The notes under the pieces: generated by a model
Told to the model about the DNA's origin: nothing
Seen by the model: the letters and a program-made list of their open reading frames with translations, nothing else
Database searches by the model: none
DNA from: Pomphorhynchus laevis
Taxonomy: Eukaryota > Acanthocephala > Palaeacanthocephala > Echinorhynchida > Pomphorhynchidae
Direction: 5' to 3'
Assembly: GCA_012934845.2 (NCBI GenBank)
Contig: WNNJ02000308.1
Span: forward strand, 1 to 64,000
Length of the DNA: 64,000 bases
Translations under genes and position numbers: made by a program
In this document: positions 48,901 through 55,419 of the stretch, one piece after another
Layout of the letters: each line of letters opens with the position of its first letter
How positions within the stretch are numbered: position 1 is the first letter of the stretch

Positions 48901-50642
48901 AAATAAGGCAACCGTGATAGCTTATACTGAAATAATTTACAAATTGCAATTAACATTTAAAATACAATATTATTGATCTTTTACTTAAAATAAAATCTGA
49001 TATTTTACTTATTTTTTAATTATATTTGATTTTATTTATTAATTATTACAAATTTATTCTATTATAAAATTAGATATAATTTTAAAATGTAAGCAATGAA
49101 TGTTTAAAATTGTGAACTATAACTTTTGTAAATATAATTTTATAAATATTAACAGTCATAAATATAAATACTGAATAATCTCTCTAATATATATCTAATC
49201 CTTAATTATATAATACTTATATAATTATAAAATAAAACTTATAATTTTATATAGTATAAACTCGAGAAAGATATCGAGGAGGCAACCAAACTGTATATAT
49301 ATTTATTTATATTAAATATATATTTTAAATATAAAGAATATATTTTAAATATATTTTTGAAAAAAGTATAAAGACCCGACAAAAGTTATTTGACAATAAT
49401 AGAATCAGCACAGTGCAAAATTTATTTGACGTTTCAGGCTACTCGCCTTTCATTAATTGTAATGATCCTGAACACATGACTTTTAAATTATAAGTGTTCT
49501 ATAACTTAAATGTTCTATAACTTACGATTGTCTATAATCAATACCGAGCTGTGTATATATAATGGTGTTGCTTGATAGACTGGACTTTCAATCACCATGT
49601 CACTTCTAGACGACCACTTCTGCATCGAAATGATGAGTACCCGGCAACACTCATCAGTAGAATGAAGTACTCACTGCCCGTTTCGGTTGCCTGTGTGACA
49701 TTGTGAATAAAGGTGTTTCCGACACTTTGCTTAATTGTCTGAGGCTTACGCTCTTTACCAGATCGAATTGTTGTGTGGACCATTCTTAAACACTGGTCAG
49801 AGGTTGTTGCTGAATTGTCGCTGCACTCGTTGGATCCTAAATGGATACGGCAGGTATAATAGTAGTGCACGGACGTGCTGAGTAGACAACGGTCCAGGAT
49901 TTCTTACGAAATACGGCATTTATACTCAATAGTGTTGCTAGATAGACTAGACTGCGAGTCACGAGCTTCAGTCACTATGTCACTTCTAGACGATCACTTT
50001 AGCATCGATCACTTTCTCCACAATGTCACACAGGCAACCAAAACGATCAGTGGGTACTTCATTCTACTGATGAGTTTTGCCGGGTACTTGTAGCAATTTT
50101 AAAATTAAAAATAATTAAATAAAAATATTATATTTTAAATTTTTAAAATATAATTGTCAGATACTTTTAAATAAAAGTAAACGCAATCGTATTATATATT
50201 ATTAAATACTGTTATATTTTACAAATATTTCATTTGCTATATATTTCATTATTATAAATACTTTTACTTACATAACGCGAGATCTTGTTCTAAACGATAC
50301 GCGGCAAGTTCTGCTTTCTCTTTACGCTTAAATCCAAAAAGTAATCAAATGAGATCACAATTTTTTACACTACCTTTCGCTCTGCGCGTTCCTCTTTGCT
50401 TTCAACGATTAAGGAAGGCTGTTTCTCTGATGTGCGCTACAAAAATCATATTTTTGATTTGAACAGTTTTAAACATGTCTTATCGTCTTGAACCTCACCT
50501 CAAATGTATGCACGAATTGTGCAATGCCAGTATAATTTCTTCTCTTTTTCTCGTTACTTAATGTTTCAACTGGCGGTAAATAGACAACTGGTTCTCGAGC
50601 TGCAAATAACGCCAACAAGTTTGGTGGCAAAAATTGTGTCAT
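27723..50642 (-). CDS. SNRNP70: U1 small nuclear ribonucleoprotein 70 kDa (U1-70K)
   Basis: Nine coding exons, read high to low: 50642-50499, 50436-50374, 50326-50272, 48791-48727, 44630-44568, 37600-37519, 31969-31868, 29212-28877, 27934-27723. They sum to 1122 nt, 373 residues plus TAA, with all junction phases matching. U1-70K binds stem-loop I of U1 snRNA and takes part in 5' splice-site recognition in the nucleus. Visible are the near-invariant N-terminus [10 protein letters not shown], the W-x-P before the RRM, RNP2 L-F-V-S-R-I, RNP1 [26 protein letters not shown], and an RS/RD-rich tail shorter than the human one (human 437 residues). Introns are 62, 47, 1480, 4096, 6967, 5549, 2655 and 942 nt; the long ones hold LINEs and a nested gene. 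Confidence 0.95.
28877..29212 (-). CDS. SNRNP70: U1-70K exon 8 (Gly-rich hinge and Arg-rich tail)
   Basis: Acceptor TATACAG, donor CGTG|GTAATA. Begins [11 protein letters not shown], as in human G-G-G-L-G-G-T-R-R-G-G, then R-Y-S-G-R-E-D and [11 protein letters not shown] followed by many SR dipeptides. Confidence 0.92.
29820..29995 (-). ncRNA. Permuted hammerhead-like repeat, copy 1
   Basis: Motif on the minus strand: GTC (29914-29912), GAAA (29911-29908), hairpin III ACGT-GAA-ATGT, then CTGATGT (29881-29875) and GAC (29874-29872). The pairing GTC/GAC keeps stem II although its bases differ from other copies. The last core A is U here, so activity is unlikely. Same strand as the U1-70K transcript. 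Confidence 0.45.
30415..30578 (+). repeat. Two-copy direct repeat, period about 81 bp
   Basis: TTCCGGTTCTCAAATTTTACCATAACG... at 30415 recurs near 30496, including the long shared stretch TAGTAAGATACGTACGTGC and the end GACAGATGGTAATCAT. Only a few differences, so a fairly recent duplication. Confidence 0.75.
31868..31969 (-). CDS. SNRNP70: U1-70K exon 7 (end of RRM)
   Basis: Acceptor AAAACAG, donor CTAG|GTATGT. Encodes [20 protein letters not shown] and [13 protein letters not shown], almost identical to human. Confidence 0.95.
32173..35178 (+). mobile_element. RTE-type LINE, near full length, inactive
   Basis: Sits in U1-70K intron 6, opposite strand. Starts CCGCCATGTCCGGTCCC and ends in an AAGAAAAAGAAGAAG tail; AATTCAGAACT flanks both sides (about 32162 and 35179), a likely target duplication. 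Single ORF type: APE endonuclease 32430-33110 ([28 protein letters not shown]), RT 33720-34560 ([31 protein letters not shown]) and C-terminal R-R-L-Q-W-Y-G-H-V typical of RTE. About five or more frame changes and stops. Confidence 0.88.
35190..37221. other. U1-70K intron 6, AT-rich part
   Basis: No gene recognised. A weak fold-back (CAATTTCGGTTGAATCTTC near 35827 against GAAGATTAACAAAAATTATTG near 35898) suggests a small decayed inverted-repeat element. Confidence 0.5.
37222..37377 (+). CDS. Small ORF or unassigned exon, 51 codons
   Basis: ATG at 37222 to TAA at 37377, GC-richer than its surroundings, beginning [12 protein letters not shown] and containing [19 protein letters not shown] donor-like site lies near its end. 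It has the same strand as the coiled-coil gene 1.8 kb downstream and could be its first exon, although I could not find a donor and acceptor pair with matching phase. Function unknown. Confidence 0.3.
37519..37600 (-). CDS. SNRNP70: U1-70K exon 6 (RNP1)
   Basis: Acceptor TTCTAG, donor CACG|GTGAGT. Encodes [19 protein letters not shown]; the RNP1 octamer contains the aromatic residues that stack on RNA. Confidence 0.95.
38110..38575 (-). mobile_element. L2-like LINE, 5'-truncated 3' end
   Basis: Contains the C-terminal coding part (frame 38577-38257: [23 protein letters not shown]) and the family 3' UTR with ACGTGGCAAATGCGTG at 38118. Same family as 7451-11995. Lies in U1-70K intron 5, sense to the host gene. 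Confidence 0.8.
38624..38905 (+). repeat. Two-copy tandem repeat, period about 141 bp
   Basis: GATTTTGTTTG(T/C)TCGGCTATCTCCCG opens both copies (38628 and 38768). Shared words are CTGTAAGGAAACA, CCGTGACT and CCTTTTCGTC. Roughly 15% divergence. GC content is higher than in the flanks. It could be a LINE 5' promoter repeat or a separate family; no frame is supported. Confidence 0.6.
39212..40000 (+). CDS. Nested coiled-coil protein gene, three visible exons
   Basis: Exons 39212-39550, 39600-39713 and 39782-40000 join in phase 0 across introns of only 49 and 68 nt with good GT/AG sites. The first exon may begin further upstream; the ATG at 39212 or 39230 is a guess. The product (about 224 residues as drawn) is highly charged and helical: [31 protein letters not shown], then [10 protein letters not shown] do not recognise the family; its length and heptads resemble small ciliary or microtubule-associated proteins, which is only a guess. 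The last stretch after C-Q-K may be intron read-through, because GTTAAGT at 39911 is a strong donor. It lies opposite in strand within U1-70K intron 5. Confidence 0.65.
40195..40345 (-). ncRNA. Permuted hammerhead-like repeat, copy 2
   Basis: Minus strand: GAACC (40304-40300) with GGTTC (40261-40257) forms stem II, a compensated version of GGACC/GGTCC. Stem I hairpin TATTG-AAT-CAGTA is intact; the core box reads CTGTTGA and GAAA reads GAAC, so this copy is decayed. The + strand ends in a GACGA...TCGTC hairpin near 40320. Confidence 0.45.
41343..41437. repeat. Short fold-back, 26 bp arms
   Basis: CCTCTGCTGCCTTTCTG (41343) and its inverted partner CAGAAAGGGCAGCAGAGG (ending 41437), with an inner CAGTTTG/CAAACTG pair, enclose 95 bp. 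It lies next to permuted hammerhead-like copy 3. Confidence 0.6.
41455..41565 (+). ncRNA. Permuted hammerhead-like repeat, copy 3
   Basis: Stem II is perfect: GGACC (41459-41463) with GGTCC (41501-41505). GAAAC follows the first arm (41464-41468) and CTGATGA (41494-41500) precedes the second, i.e. boxes in type II order. An alternative helix GCGTAGG/CCTACGC (41480 and 41508) competes. It is the only copy on the plus strand. Confidence 0.5.
42044..44310 (+). mobile_element. CR1-like LINE, old copy
   Basis: Same family as the minus-strand element at 55420-57740 (shared [50 protein letters not shown] and L-N-A-W-N-V-L). Starts inside the endonuclease domain. Many stops and frameshifts; the YADD region reads F-M-D-N. 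The 3' end (TGAACAGTTAAAATATTTA...AATAATAATA) matches the younger copy. In U1-70K intron 5. Confidence 0.85.
44311..44567. other. AT-rich end of U1-70K intron 5
   Basis: TATAATAATTATA simple sequence, possibly expanded from the LINE's AAT-rich tail, then unique AT-rich sequence up to the exon 5 donor. Confidence 0.55.
44568..44630 (-). CDS. SNRNP70: U1-70K exon 5 (RRM helix 1)
   Basis: Acceptor TTAACAG, donor TGT|GTAAGT, 21 codons: [21 protein letters not shown], colinear with human Y-D-T-T-E-S-K-L-R-R-E-F-E-V-Y-G. Phase 0 both ends. Confidence 0.95.
45320..45465 (-). ncRNA. Permuted hammerhead-like repeat, copy 4
   Basis: Minus strand: GACC (45415-45412), GAAA (45411-45408), stem III hairpin ATGT-GAA-ACGT, then UA (a permitted UH cleavage pair), stem I hairpin TACTG-GAT-CAGTA, CTGATGA (45380-45374), GGTC (45373-45370). 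All three helices are present. A G-G mismatch at the base of stem I is the main flaw. Sense with the U1-70K transcript (intron 4). Confidence 0.55.
45575..45690 (-). ncRNA. Permuted hammerhead-like repeat, copy 5
   Basis: Minus strand: GAACC (45659-45655), GAAA, perfect stem III hairpin ACGT-GAA-ACGT, stem I TATCG/TAGTA with one mismatch, CTGATGA (45623-45617), GGTCC (45616-45612). 110 bp from copy 4 in the same orientation. Confidence 0.5.
45720..47540 (+). mobile_element. CR1-group LINE, decayed
   Basis: RT from the linker onward: frame 46038-46436 ([13 protein letters not shown]), then [12 protein letters not shown], frame 46643-47008 ([28 protein letters not shown]) and a C-terminal remnant to about 47530. 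5'-truncated, with several stops. Differs in wording from the 42 kb element, so a separate family, Rex/CR1-like. In U1-70K intron 4, antisense. Confidence 0.8.
47790..47895 (-). ncRNA. Permuted hammerhead-like repeat, copy 6
   Basis: CTGATGA (47860-47854) and the following arm GGTTC are intact, and stem I hairpin TATTT-TAA-GAGTA is compensated. The GAAA box is ACAA and its arm is lost, so this copy is a remnant. Confidence 0.4.
47900..48726. other. AT-rich part of U1-70K intron 4
   Basis: TATATTATAT simple sequence at 47945-48080, and loosely repeated segments around 48480 and 48570 (AAGCGATTTTATTTATGATAAATACTTT-like). No gene seen. Confidence 0.5.
48727..48791 (-). CDS. SNRNP70: U1-70K exon 4 (W-N-P to RNP2)
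   Basis: Acceptor TATTAAG, donor CGAATT|GTGAGT. With the last base of exon 3 it completes TGG, giving [22 protein letters not shown] (human W-D-P...F-K-T-L-F-V-A-R-V). Confidence 0.95.
48792..49559. other. AT-rich part of U1-70K intron 3
   Basis: No gene or known repeat recognised; simple AT-rich words near 49180-49360. Confidence 0.5.
49560..50095. repeat. Inverted pair of a short repeat with hammerhead-like boxes
   Basis: Two copies of one repeat in opposite orientation (minus 49870-49565, plus 49880-50095) share GTCACTTCTAGACGA, CACAATGTCACACAGGCAACC and GTACTTCATTCTACTGATGAG. In the minus copy GGCAACC (49691-49685), GAAAC, CTGATGA (49657-49651) and GTTGCC (49648-49643) give the permuted layout. 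The plus copy has GGCAACC (50033-50039), AAAAC, CTGATGA (50067-50073) and TTGCC (50077-50081). Intron 3 of U1-70K. Confidence 0.55.
50272..50326 (-). CDS. SNRNP70: U1-70K exon 3
   Basis: 55 nt; acceptor TTTAAG, donor T|GTAAGT (phase 1). Encodes [18 protein letters not shown], the helix before the RRM. Intron 2 upstream is only 47 nt. A diverged copy of this exon lies at 50857-50942. Confidence 0.9.
50374..50436 (-). CDS. SNRNP70: U1-70K exon 2
   Basis: 63 nt, phase 0 both ends; acceptor TTTGTAG, donor AAAG|GTAGTG. Encodes R-T-S-E-K-Q-P-S-L and S-K-E-E-R-A-E-R-K, matching the human R-E-E-R-M-E-R-K position. Confidence 0.9.
50499..50642 (-). CDS. SNRNP70: U1-70K exon 1 (start codon)
   Basis: 48 codons, ATG at 50642-50640, donor [23 protein letters not shown] is the conserved start of the family, and Y-L-P-P-V-E matches human Y-L-P-P-L-E. 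Immediately upstream is a pyrimidine-rich TTTTTATCCTTGTTAG, which could be an acceptor for a 5' UTR intron or a trans-spliced leader. A LINE tail begins 86 bp upstream. Confidence 0.95.
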
Positions 50643-50727
50643 CTACTAACAAGGATAAAAATTGTTTTTAAATAAATCTAAAAAATTGATATACATTGAT
50701 ATTATTATAATATATAATAAAAATACA

Positions 50728-50857
50728 AATTTATTTAACGTGGCAAATGCGTACAAGCTGTACGCTTACAAGTCCACTAACAAAAATGAAAAAGTCAAGC
50801 AGATAAATTGTTTAAATGGGATAGGATTTGTCCTTTGAAGCACGGCAAGGAAGTTGA
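50728..50857 (-). mobile_element. L2-like LINE, 3' end only
   Basis: 130 bp matching the 3' UTR and last codons of the family at 58006-58402 (AACGTGGCAAATGCGTAC, GAAGCACGGCAAGGAAG). Its truncated 5' side joins a copy of U1-70K exon 3 at the word GATC. Confidence 0.8.
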
Positions 50858-50942
50858 TCTTGTTCTAAACTATACGCGGCAAGTTCTGCTTTATCTTTAC
50901 GCTTAAATCCAAAAATGTAATCAAATAAGATCACAACTTTTT
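50854..50942 (-). pseudogene. Duplicated fragment of U1-70K exon 3 and intron 2
   Basis: GATCTTGTTCTAAACTATACG through ATCCAAAAATGTAATC repeats 50280-50365 with about five differences. It covers all but the last few bases of exon 3 plus about 37 bp of intron 2. It lies upstream of exon 1 and lacks a donor, so it is probably not spliced. Confidence 0.85.
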
Positions 50943-51814
50943 CCAATATATGAGAAATATATCACAATATATGAGAAATATAAAAATATAATAAAATATA
51001 ACAGCATTATCATATAACGTAATTCCTCCTAAATAATACATCCTTTGGTAATTGATAGGCTAAGCGTGAAACCTGGCAATTCAATGTAACGTTTTATTAA
51101 GTGGGAGATGGAAGCGAAAATTTGGACGGAGTAAAGCAAAATGTTTGATAGTAATCTAAATGGGTGAATAAAGAAGGACAGTGAGTTGGCGAGGAAAACG
51201 ATCATTTATTATATAAACTAGAGCACGCTTTGAAACTTTTGGATCTCTTACGAAAAGAACATTGCTAAAACGTTTATACGAACTCGACAAAAGCGCCGTT
51301 TTTGTTATTATCAACTCTATTGGTTTGCATGAAAGTGTATCAAAACTTTGAATCTAAATTTTTGAACAGAACGTTTTACCTGCACAGGATAGTTGACTGC
51401 AGTTTATAAACACTAACAAACAAGTGTCTACCTGCATATAAGATAAATTAGTTTACGATACAAGAGATAAAATAAAAATGACGTGTTTTAAAAAAGAAAT
51501 CAGGTTCTAAGTCTATTTAGTCATAGACTTACTGGTCAATATATAAACACATGTAGACCTTACGTGAAACAAATTTAAATGAACGTTATTCAGAAATATC
51601 AGTTCCACTAGATCTTATTAGACAAAGGCGGAAATTTGTAAACCATCACATAATTCGCATGCTCGTATGAAATAAAATAAATTCGGTTATATGTCGTTGG
51701 TGGTTGATATAAAACACTAATTGCTATTACACAACCCACATATCTTGTCTACAAGATAAAAATATGTTGCACAAAAAATTAATTTAATTTATATCATTAA
51801 AAGTAAAGGCAAAA
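50943..51814. other. Intergenic AT-rich DNA upstream of U1-70K
   Basis: Probable promoter side of U1-70K, but I see no clear core promoter element. No frame longer than 60 codons. Confidence 0.5.
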
Positions 51815-51848
51815 GTTATTATTATTATTAGTATTACAAGTTATAGCC
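51815..51848 (-). mobile_element. Detached tail of the CR1-like LINE (TAA repeat)
   Basis: On the minus strand the end of the CR1-like 3' UTR (GGCTATAACTTGTAAT) continues into ACTAATAATAATAATAA here. The intact RLE LINE separates it from the body at 55420-57740. Confidence 0.7.
51833..51848. repeat. Target site duplication, left, of the RLE LINE
   Basis: ATTACAAGTTATAGCC, exact match to 55404-55419. Confidence 0.85.
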
Positions 51849-51921
51849 GTAAAAAAAATTTTTTTAAGGCTAAAAATCTTTTTTTTACCTTAAAAAAAAT
51901 TTTGGTTTCTAATAAACATAC

Positions 51922-52110
51922 AATAAATTCGATTACAAGATAAATTCGATTACAAGATAAATTCGATTACAAGATAAATTCGATTACAAGATAAATTCGA
52001 TTACAAGATAAATTCGATTACAAGATAAGTTTGATTACAAGATAAATTCGATTACAAGATAAATTCGATTACAAGATAAATTCGATTACAAAATAAATTC
52101 GATTACAAGA
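51922..52110 (+). repeat. 17 bp tandem repeat in the LINE 5' UTR
   Basis: ATAAATTCGATTACAAG repeated about 11 times with two or three single changes. Tandem 5' UTR repeats in LINEs often carry the internal promoter; this is inferred here. Confidence 0.9.
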
Positions 52111-52299
52111 TTATTATTATTATAGTGTACAAGTTACTAGCTAAAATTGTCTTGATTGCTAAATACTTACAAGAGATATCATCAACGAGAAGATAACAAA
52201 CAGAAGCAAATCGACTTTTTCACTAATCGACTAAAACAACAAACTTAACTACACCTTTAAAAATTACAATTCTGAAGCAAATCACATTTGGTTTAACGT

Positions 52300-55200
52300 A
52301 TGGTTCGCGGACAACCATCAGATAAGCACTTGTGTTGCAATTGCAACGGCCCCGCTGCCGTCTGCAAAGGTTGCCGCTGCGCTAAGTCAAACAAGATATG
52401 CTTTAACTGCCGCGCACCGAGATGCAGAAACAAAACCTCTAATATCGACGCTACAATTCAATCCAACACGCAACTTGATAATCAACCGACGGATGCTTGT
52501 CAGAATGACTTTCGCAACGAGGAAATACCCAGCACCCCTAAATCAATAACCGACTTATTTAACGCAGTAATTCATTGGAGACCTAACCTAATAGAATTGC
52601 CACGTTGTTCCGCCAGTCACAAAATAGTCGAGATCCTGGCCAATTTATATTGGGAATCCTCAGAAGCCCAGGCCGACACTCGGACACTACTACAGAAAAC
52701 AACGGTCTTCTCTCACTGTATTTTGCAAAGAATACCATCTAGAAAAATCTCGCTGATTCGCAAGACTCTCGAGCGAAGATTAGTCAGTTGGCAAAATAAA
52801 GATTACGAAACTCTTTATAACGAAGCTTTGTATCTGCAAAGTAATTTCGGATCCCGCAAGCCTCTTCCACCGAGAAGCTGGGTTAAACGTTATCAAGGCC
52901 TAGTAACAAAGGGCCAAATAAGAGCCAGCTCGACTGTGCTAGAAGACACGATTGAAACAAAAGCCCTGCATCCACAACATATCATTGATGGCACTTCAGT
53001 AATATCAATGCTTCAAGACTTACACCCCGAGGCACATCAAGCTGATCCAGATACCCTCTTGACTACCCCGTTCCCTGGATCCAAAGTACATCATCTCAGC
53101 CGGTTCTATGCTCTGGACGAAACACACATTATCAGATCGAGTAAAAAAACCAAAGGAAGCTCGGGTCCGTCCGGAATTGATGCTCGCTCATGGCTTCACA
53201 TGCTGACAGATTTTGATTCGAACTCACTCAGCCTAGCCAAAGCACTTGCCAAATTCGCTATCTTCGTCGCAACAGAACCACTCACTCCAGGAACTTTAGA
53301 TGCTTTCACCGCTTGCCGTCTGGTTGCTTTAGAGAAAAAGTCAGGAGGAATCCGCCCCATAGGTATTTGCAACACTGTCAGACGCATTATAAGTCGGGCC
53401 ATTCTAGATATTGTTCGCAATGACATTCAGGACGTTGCTGGGTCTGTTCAATTAGGAGCTTCTCAAAAAGGCGGTATCGAAGTCGCCATCAGCACACTTA
53501 GAGATGAGTTTAACCGTCACGACGATCGCTGTATTTTGTCAATCGATGCTTCAAATGCTTTCAACCGAACAAACAGAGCGGTGGCATTACACAACATAGA
53601 TTTCGTATGCCCGTCGCTTTCTCGGGCTCTTCGTAATGTCTACGCAAACCCTGCACAACTCATTGTGGGAAGTCAAAGCTTATACTCCACCGAAGGTTTC
53701 ACCCAGGGCGATCCTTTTGCGATGGCTGGCTTCGCCCTGACCTCTCTCCCTTTGATAAAAGCAATTCAACGCAAAGTTCCGTCGGTCTTCCAAAAATGGT
53801 ATGCAGATGACGCCAACTTTATTGGGACCACTGACGTTTTGAAACAGGTATGGGATGTGCTTCATACCGATGGACCAAAGTATGGCTATTTCGTAAACAC
53901 ACGTAAGTCTCACCTCCTATCACACCTTCATATTGATCAATCGAACCTCCCCGACCCCGAAATAAAAACTTCCACCGATGGAATCATCATTCTCGGCAGT
54001 CCAGTCGGGTCCAACGATTTTGTAAATGCAGCAACCGCAAAACTTCTGTCTACATGGACCACAATGCTGCAACGTCTCGATTATGTTGCCAAGGTAGATC
54101 CGCATGTCGCTTTTGCAGGATTAATCAACTCCGTCCAATTTAAGTGGACACACATAATGCGCACCTGCGACTGCTCAGCCACTATCTGGTCGGATCTGTC
54201 ACACACTTTAATCACACAGCTTCTCCCAAACTTCGTGTCCTGGGACCTCGATGAAGACTGGAAGTCAATATTGTGCTCTCCTTTAAAATTTGGAGGTATT
54301 GGTATCGCGAACCCTGCAACCATAGCCACACTTGAATGCAAATCCTCAAACATGATAATTTCAACCTATAATTCTGGTTCAGGTGGCGATAGCCTAAGAG
54401 AGAGGCAGAAAACTATGCTTAGCGAAATCAAGACACTACGATCACTATCTCACCAAGAACGCCTCTCTAAAATTCCGATCTTAGCGATACCCGAAACCAG
54501 TAATCTGATCGCGCATGCTGCTCGCAGTGGAGCTTCTTCGTGGTTAAGTGCGCTTCCGCTCAAGCATGAAAATTTTCATCTTTCTTCGAACGAATTCAGG
54601 GATGCTTTGAACGCAAGGTATGGACATACTGATCCTAAGATTGGAGTTAGCAACTGCATTTGCGGCACTCGAGTCAGTGTGGCTCATTCCTTATCATGTA
54701 GACGAGGTGCTTTGCCTTCGATCCGGCATAATGCAGTCCGCGACATCATCTCACACTATCTTAGCCGCATATCTCACGGCGTAGCTTGCGAACCTCAGCT
54801 AACCGAGGTTCCTGAAAATATTACTTTCGAACGAACAACAACAACCCGTGATCCAAGCGCGCGTCTTGACATAGTTTGTTCCGGGCTACACGGTAGTCGA
54901 TTTGAGCGAACATTTTTTGATGTTAATGTATTTGCTGCACCTGCTCAATCGAACATATCAAGGAAGCCTGAGTCTGTTTTCGAATACAACGAGAGTCGCA
55001 AGAAAGCCAAATACAGTGAACGGATTGCGCTAGTTGAACGAGGGTCTTTCATACCTCTTATTTTCTCCACTTCGGGAGGAATGGGCATTGAAGCTGAAAG
55101 ATTAATCAAAACCACGGCTTCAAAACTGACGCATCGGTCAACGCGTTCTTATCCTGATCTAGCCATAAAGATGAAACGAGACATCAGTTTTGAAATCGCA

Positions 55201-55305
55201 CGATCAGTTTCCGCATGCTTACGCTCGCCACGTTCCAGCTGTTCCAAACCTATTAATCTTATGACTACCCACCACAGCGAGTTTTGCGCTGTGCTCGAAG
55301 TCTAA
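52300..55305 (+). CDS. RLE LINE polyprotein: zinc module, reverse transcriptase, endonuclease
   Basis: 1001 residues. Residues 12-47 are a Cys-rich module (C-C-N-C...C-K-G-C-R-C...C-F-N-C...C-R-N), probably nucleic-acid binding. RT palm: G-I-R-P-I-G-I-C near 348, S-I-D-A-S-N-A-F-N-R near 412, G-F-T-Q-G-D-P-F near 465 and W-Y-A-D-D-A near 500. A CCHC knuckle (C-I-C-x8-H-x3-C, near 785-799) is followed by R-H-N (808), A-R-L-D-I (853) and F-F-D-V-N-V (872), the layout of the PD-(D/E)XK nuclease of R2-type LINEs, then F-I-P-L-I-F-S-T-S-G-G-M-G. It would nick DNA and prime reverse transcription. The wording resembles a family common in cnidarians and sponges; the clade name is uncertain. No stops. 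Confidence 0.92.
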   Translation: MVRGQPSDKHLCCNCNGPAAVCKGCRCAKSNKICFNCRAPRCRNKTSNIDATIQSNTQLDNQPTDACQNDFRNEEIPSTPKSITDLFNAVIHWRPNLIELPRCSASHKIVEILANLYWESSEAQADTRTLLQKTTVFSHCILQRIPSRKISLIRKTLERRLVSWQNKDYETLYNEALYLQSNFGSRKPLPPRSWVKRYQGLVTKGQIRASSTVLEDTIETKALHPQHIIDGTSVISMLQDLHPEAHQADPDTLLTTPFPGSKVHHLSRFYALDETHIIRSSKKTKGSSGPSGIDARSWLHMLTDFDSNSLSLAKALAKFAIFVATEPLTPGTLDAFTACRLVALEKKSGGIRPIGICNTVRRIISRAILDIVRNDIQDVAGSVQLGASQKGGIEVAISTLRDEFNRHDDRCILSIDASNAFNRTNRAVALHNIDFVCPSLSRALRNVYANPAQLIVGSQSLYSTEGFTQGDPFAMAGFALTSLPLIKAIQRKVPSVFQKWYADDANFIGTTDVLKQVWDVLHTDGPKYGYFVNTRKSHLLSHLHIDQSNLPDPEIKTSTDGIIILGSPVGSNDFVNAATAKLLSTWTTMLQRLDYVAKVDPHVAFAGLINSVQFKWTHIMRTCDCSATIWSDLSHTLITQLLPNFVSWDLDEDWKSILCSPLKFGGIGIANPATIATLECKSSNMIISTYNSGSGGDSLRERQKTMLSEIKTLRSLSHQERLSKIPILAIPETSNLIAHAARSGASSWLSALPLKHENFHLSSNEFRDALNARYGHTDPKIGVSNCICGTRVSVAHSLSCRRGALPSIRHNAVRDIISHYLSRISHGVACEPQLTEVPENITFERTTTTRDPSARLDIVCSGLHGSRFERTFFDVNVFAAPAQSNISRKPESVFEYNESRKKAKYSERIALVERGSFIPLIFSTSGGMGIEAERLIKTTASKLTHRSTRSYPDLAIKMKRDISFEIARSVSACLRSPRSSCSKPINLMTTHHSEFCAVLEV

Positions 55306-55403
55306 TTATGTCTTCTTCACTATGTCTGCGAATGCGCGACGGGAACCTAATTTCTGTAAAATTTACTTTTCTTTTTCAATAAAGTTATTATTCTTAAAAA
55401 AAA

Positions 55404-55419
55404 ATTACAAGTTATAGCC
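55404..55419. repeat. Target site duplication, right, of the RLE LINE
   Basis: Exact repeat of 51833-51848. Confidence 0.85.

Larger units (their letters stand above)
51849..55403 (+). mobile_element. Full-length RLE-type LINE, intact and apparently young
   Basis: 3555 bp flanked by an exact 16 bp target duplication. Order: GTAAAAAAAATTTTTTTAAGG leader, about 11 copies of a 17 bp repeat, a 5' UTR to 52299, one uninterrupted 1001-codon ORF (52300-55305), a short 3' UTR with AATAAA at 55378 and an A-run. The insertion site is the 3' tail of a minus-strand CR1-like LINE. Two other copies of the family occur in the window: 7450-4760 (minus) and 59960-63860 (plus, interrupted). Confidence 0.92.

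Noticed and set aside
49643-49691. A functional type II hammerhead in the 49.6 kb repeat
   Set aside because: Stem II is good, but the 24 nt between GAAA and CUGAUGA give at most a two-pair stem III with a forbidden G at the cleavage position, and no stem I.
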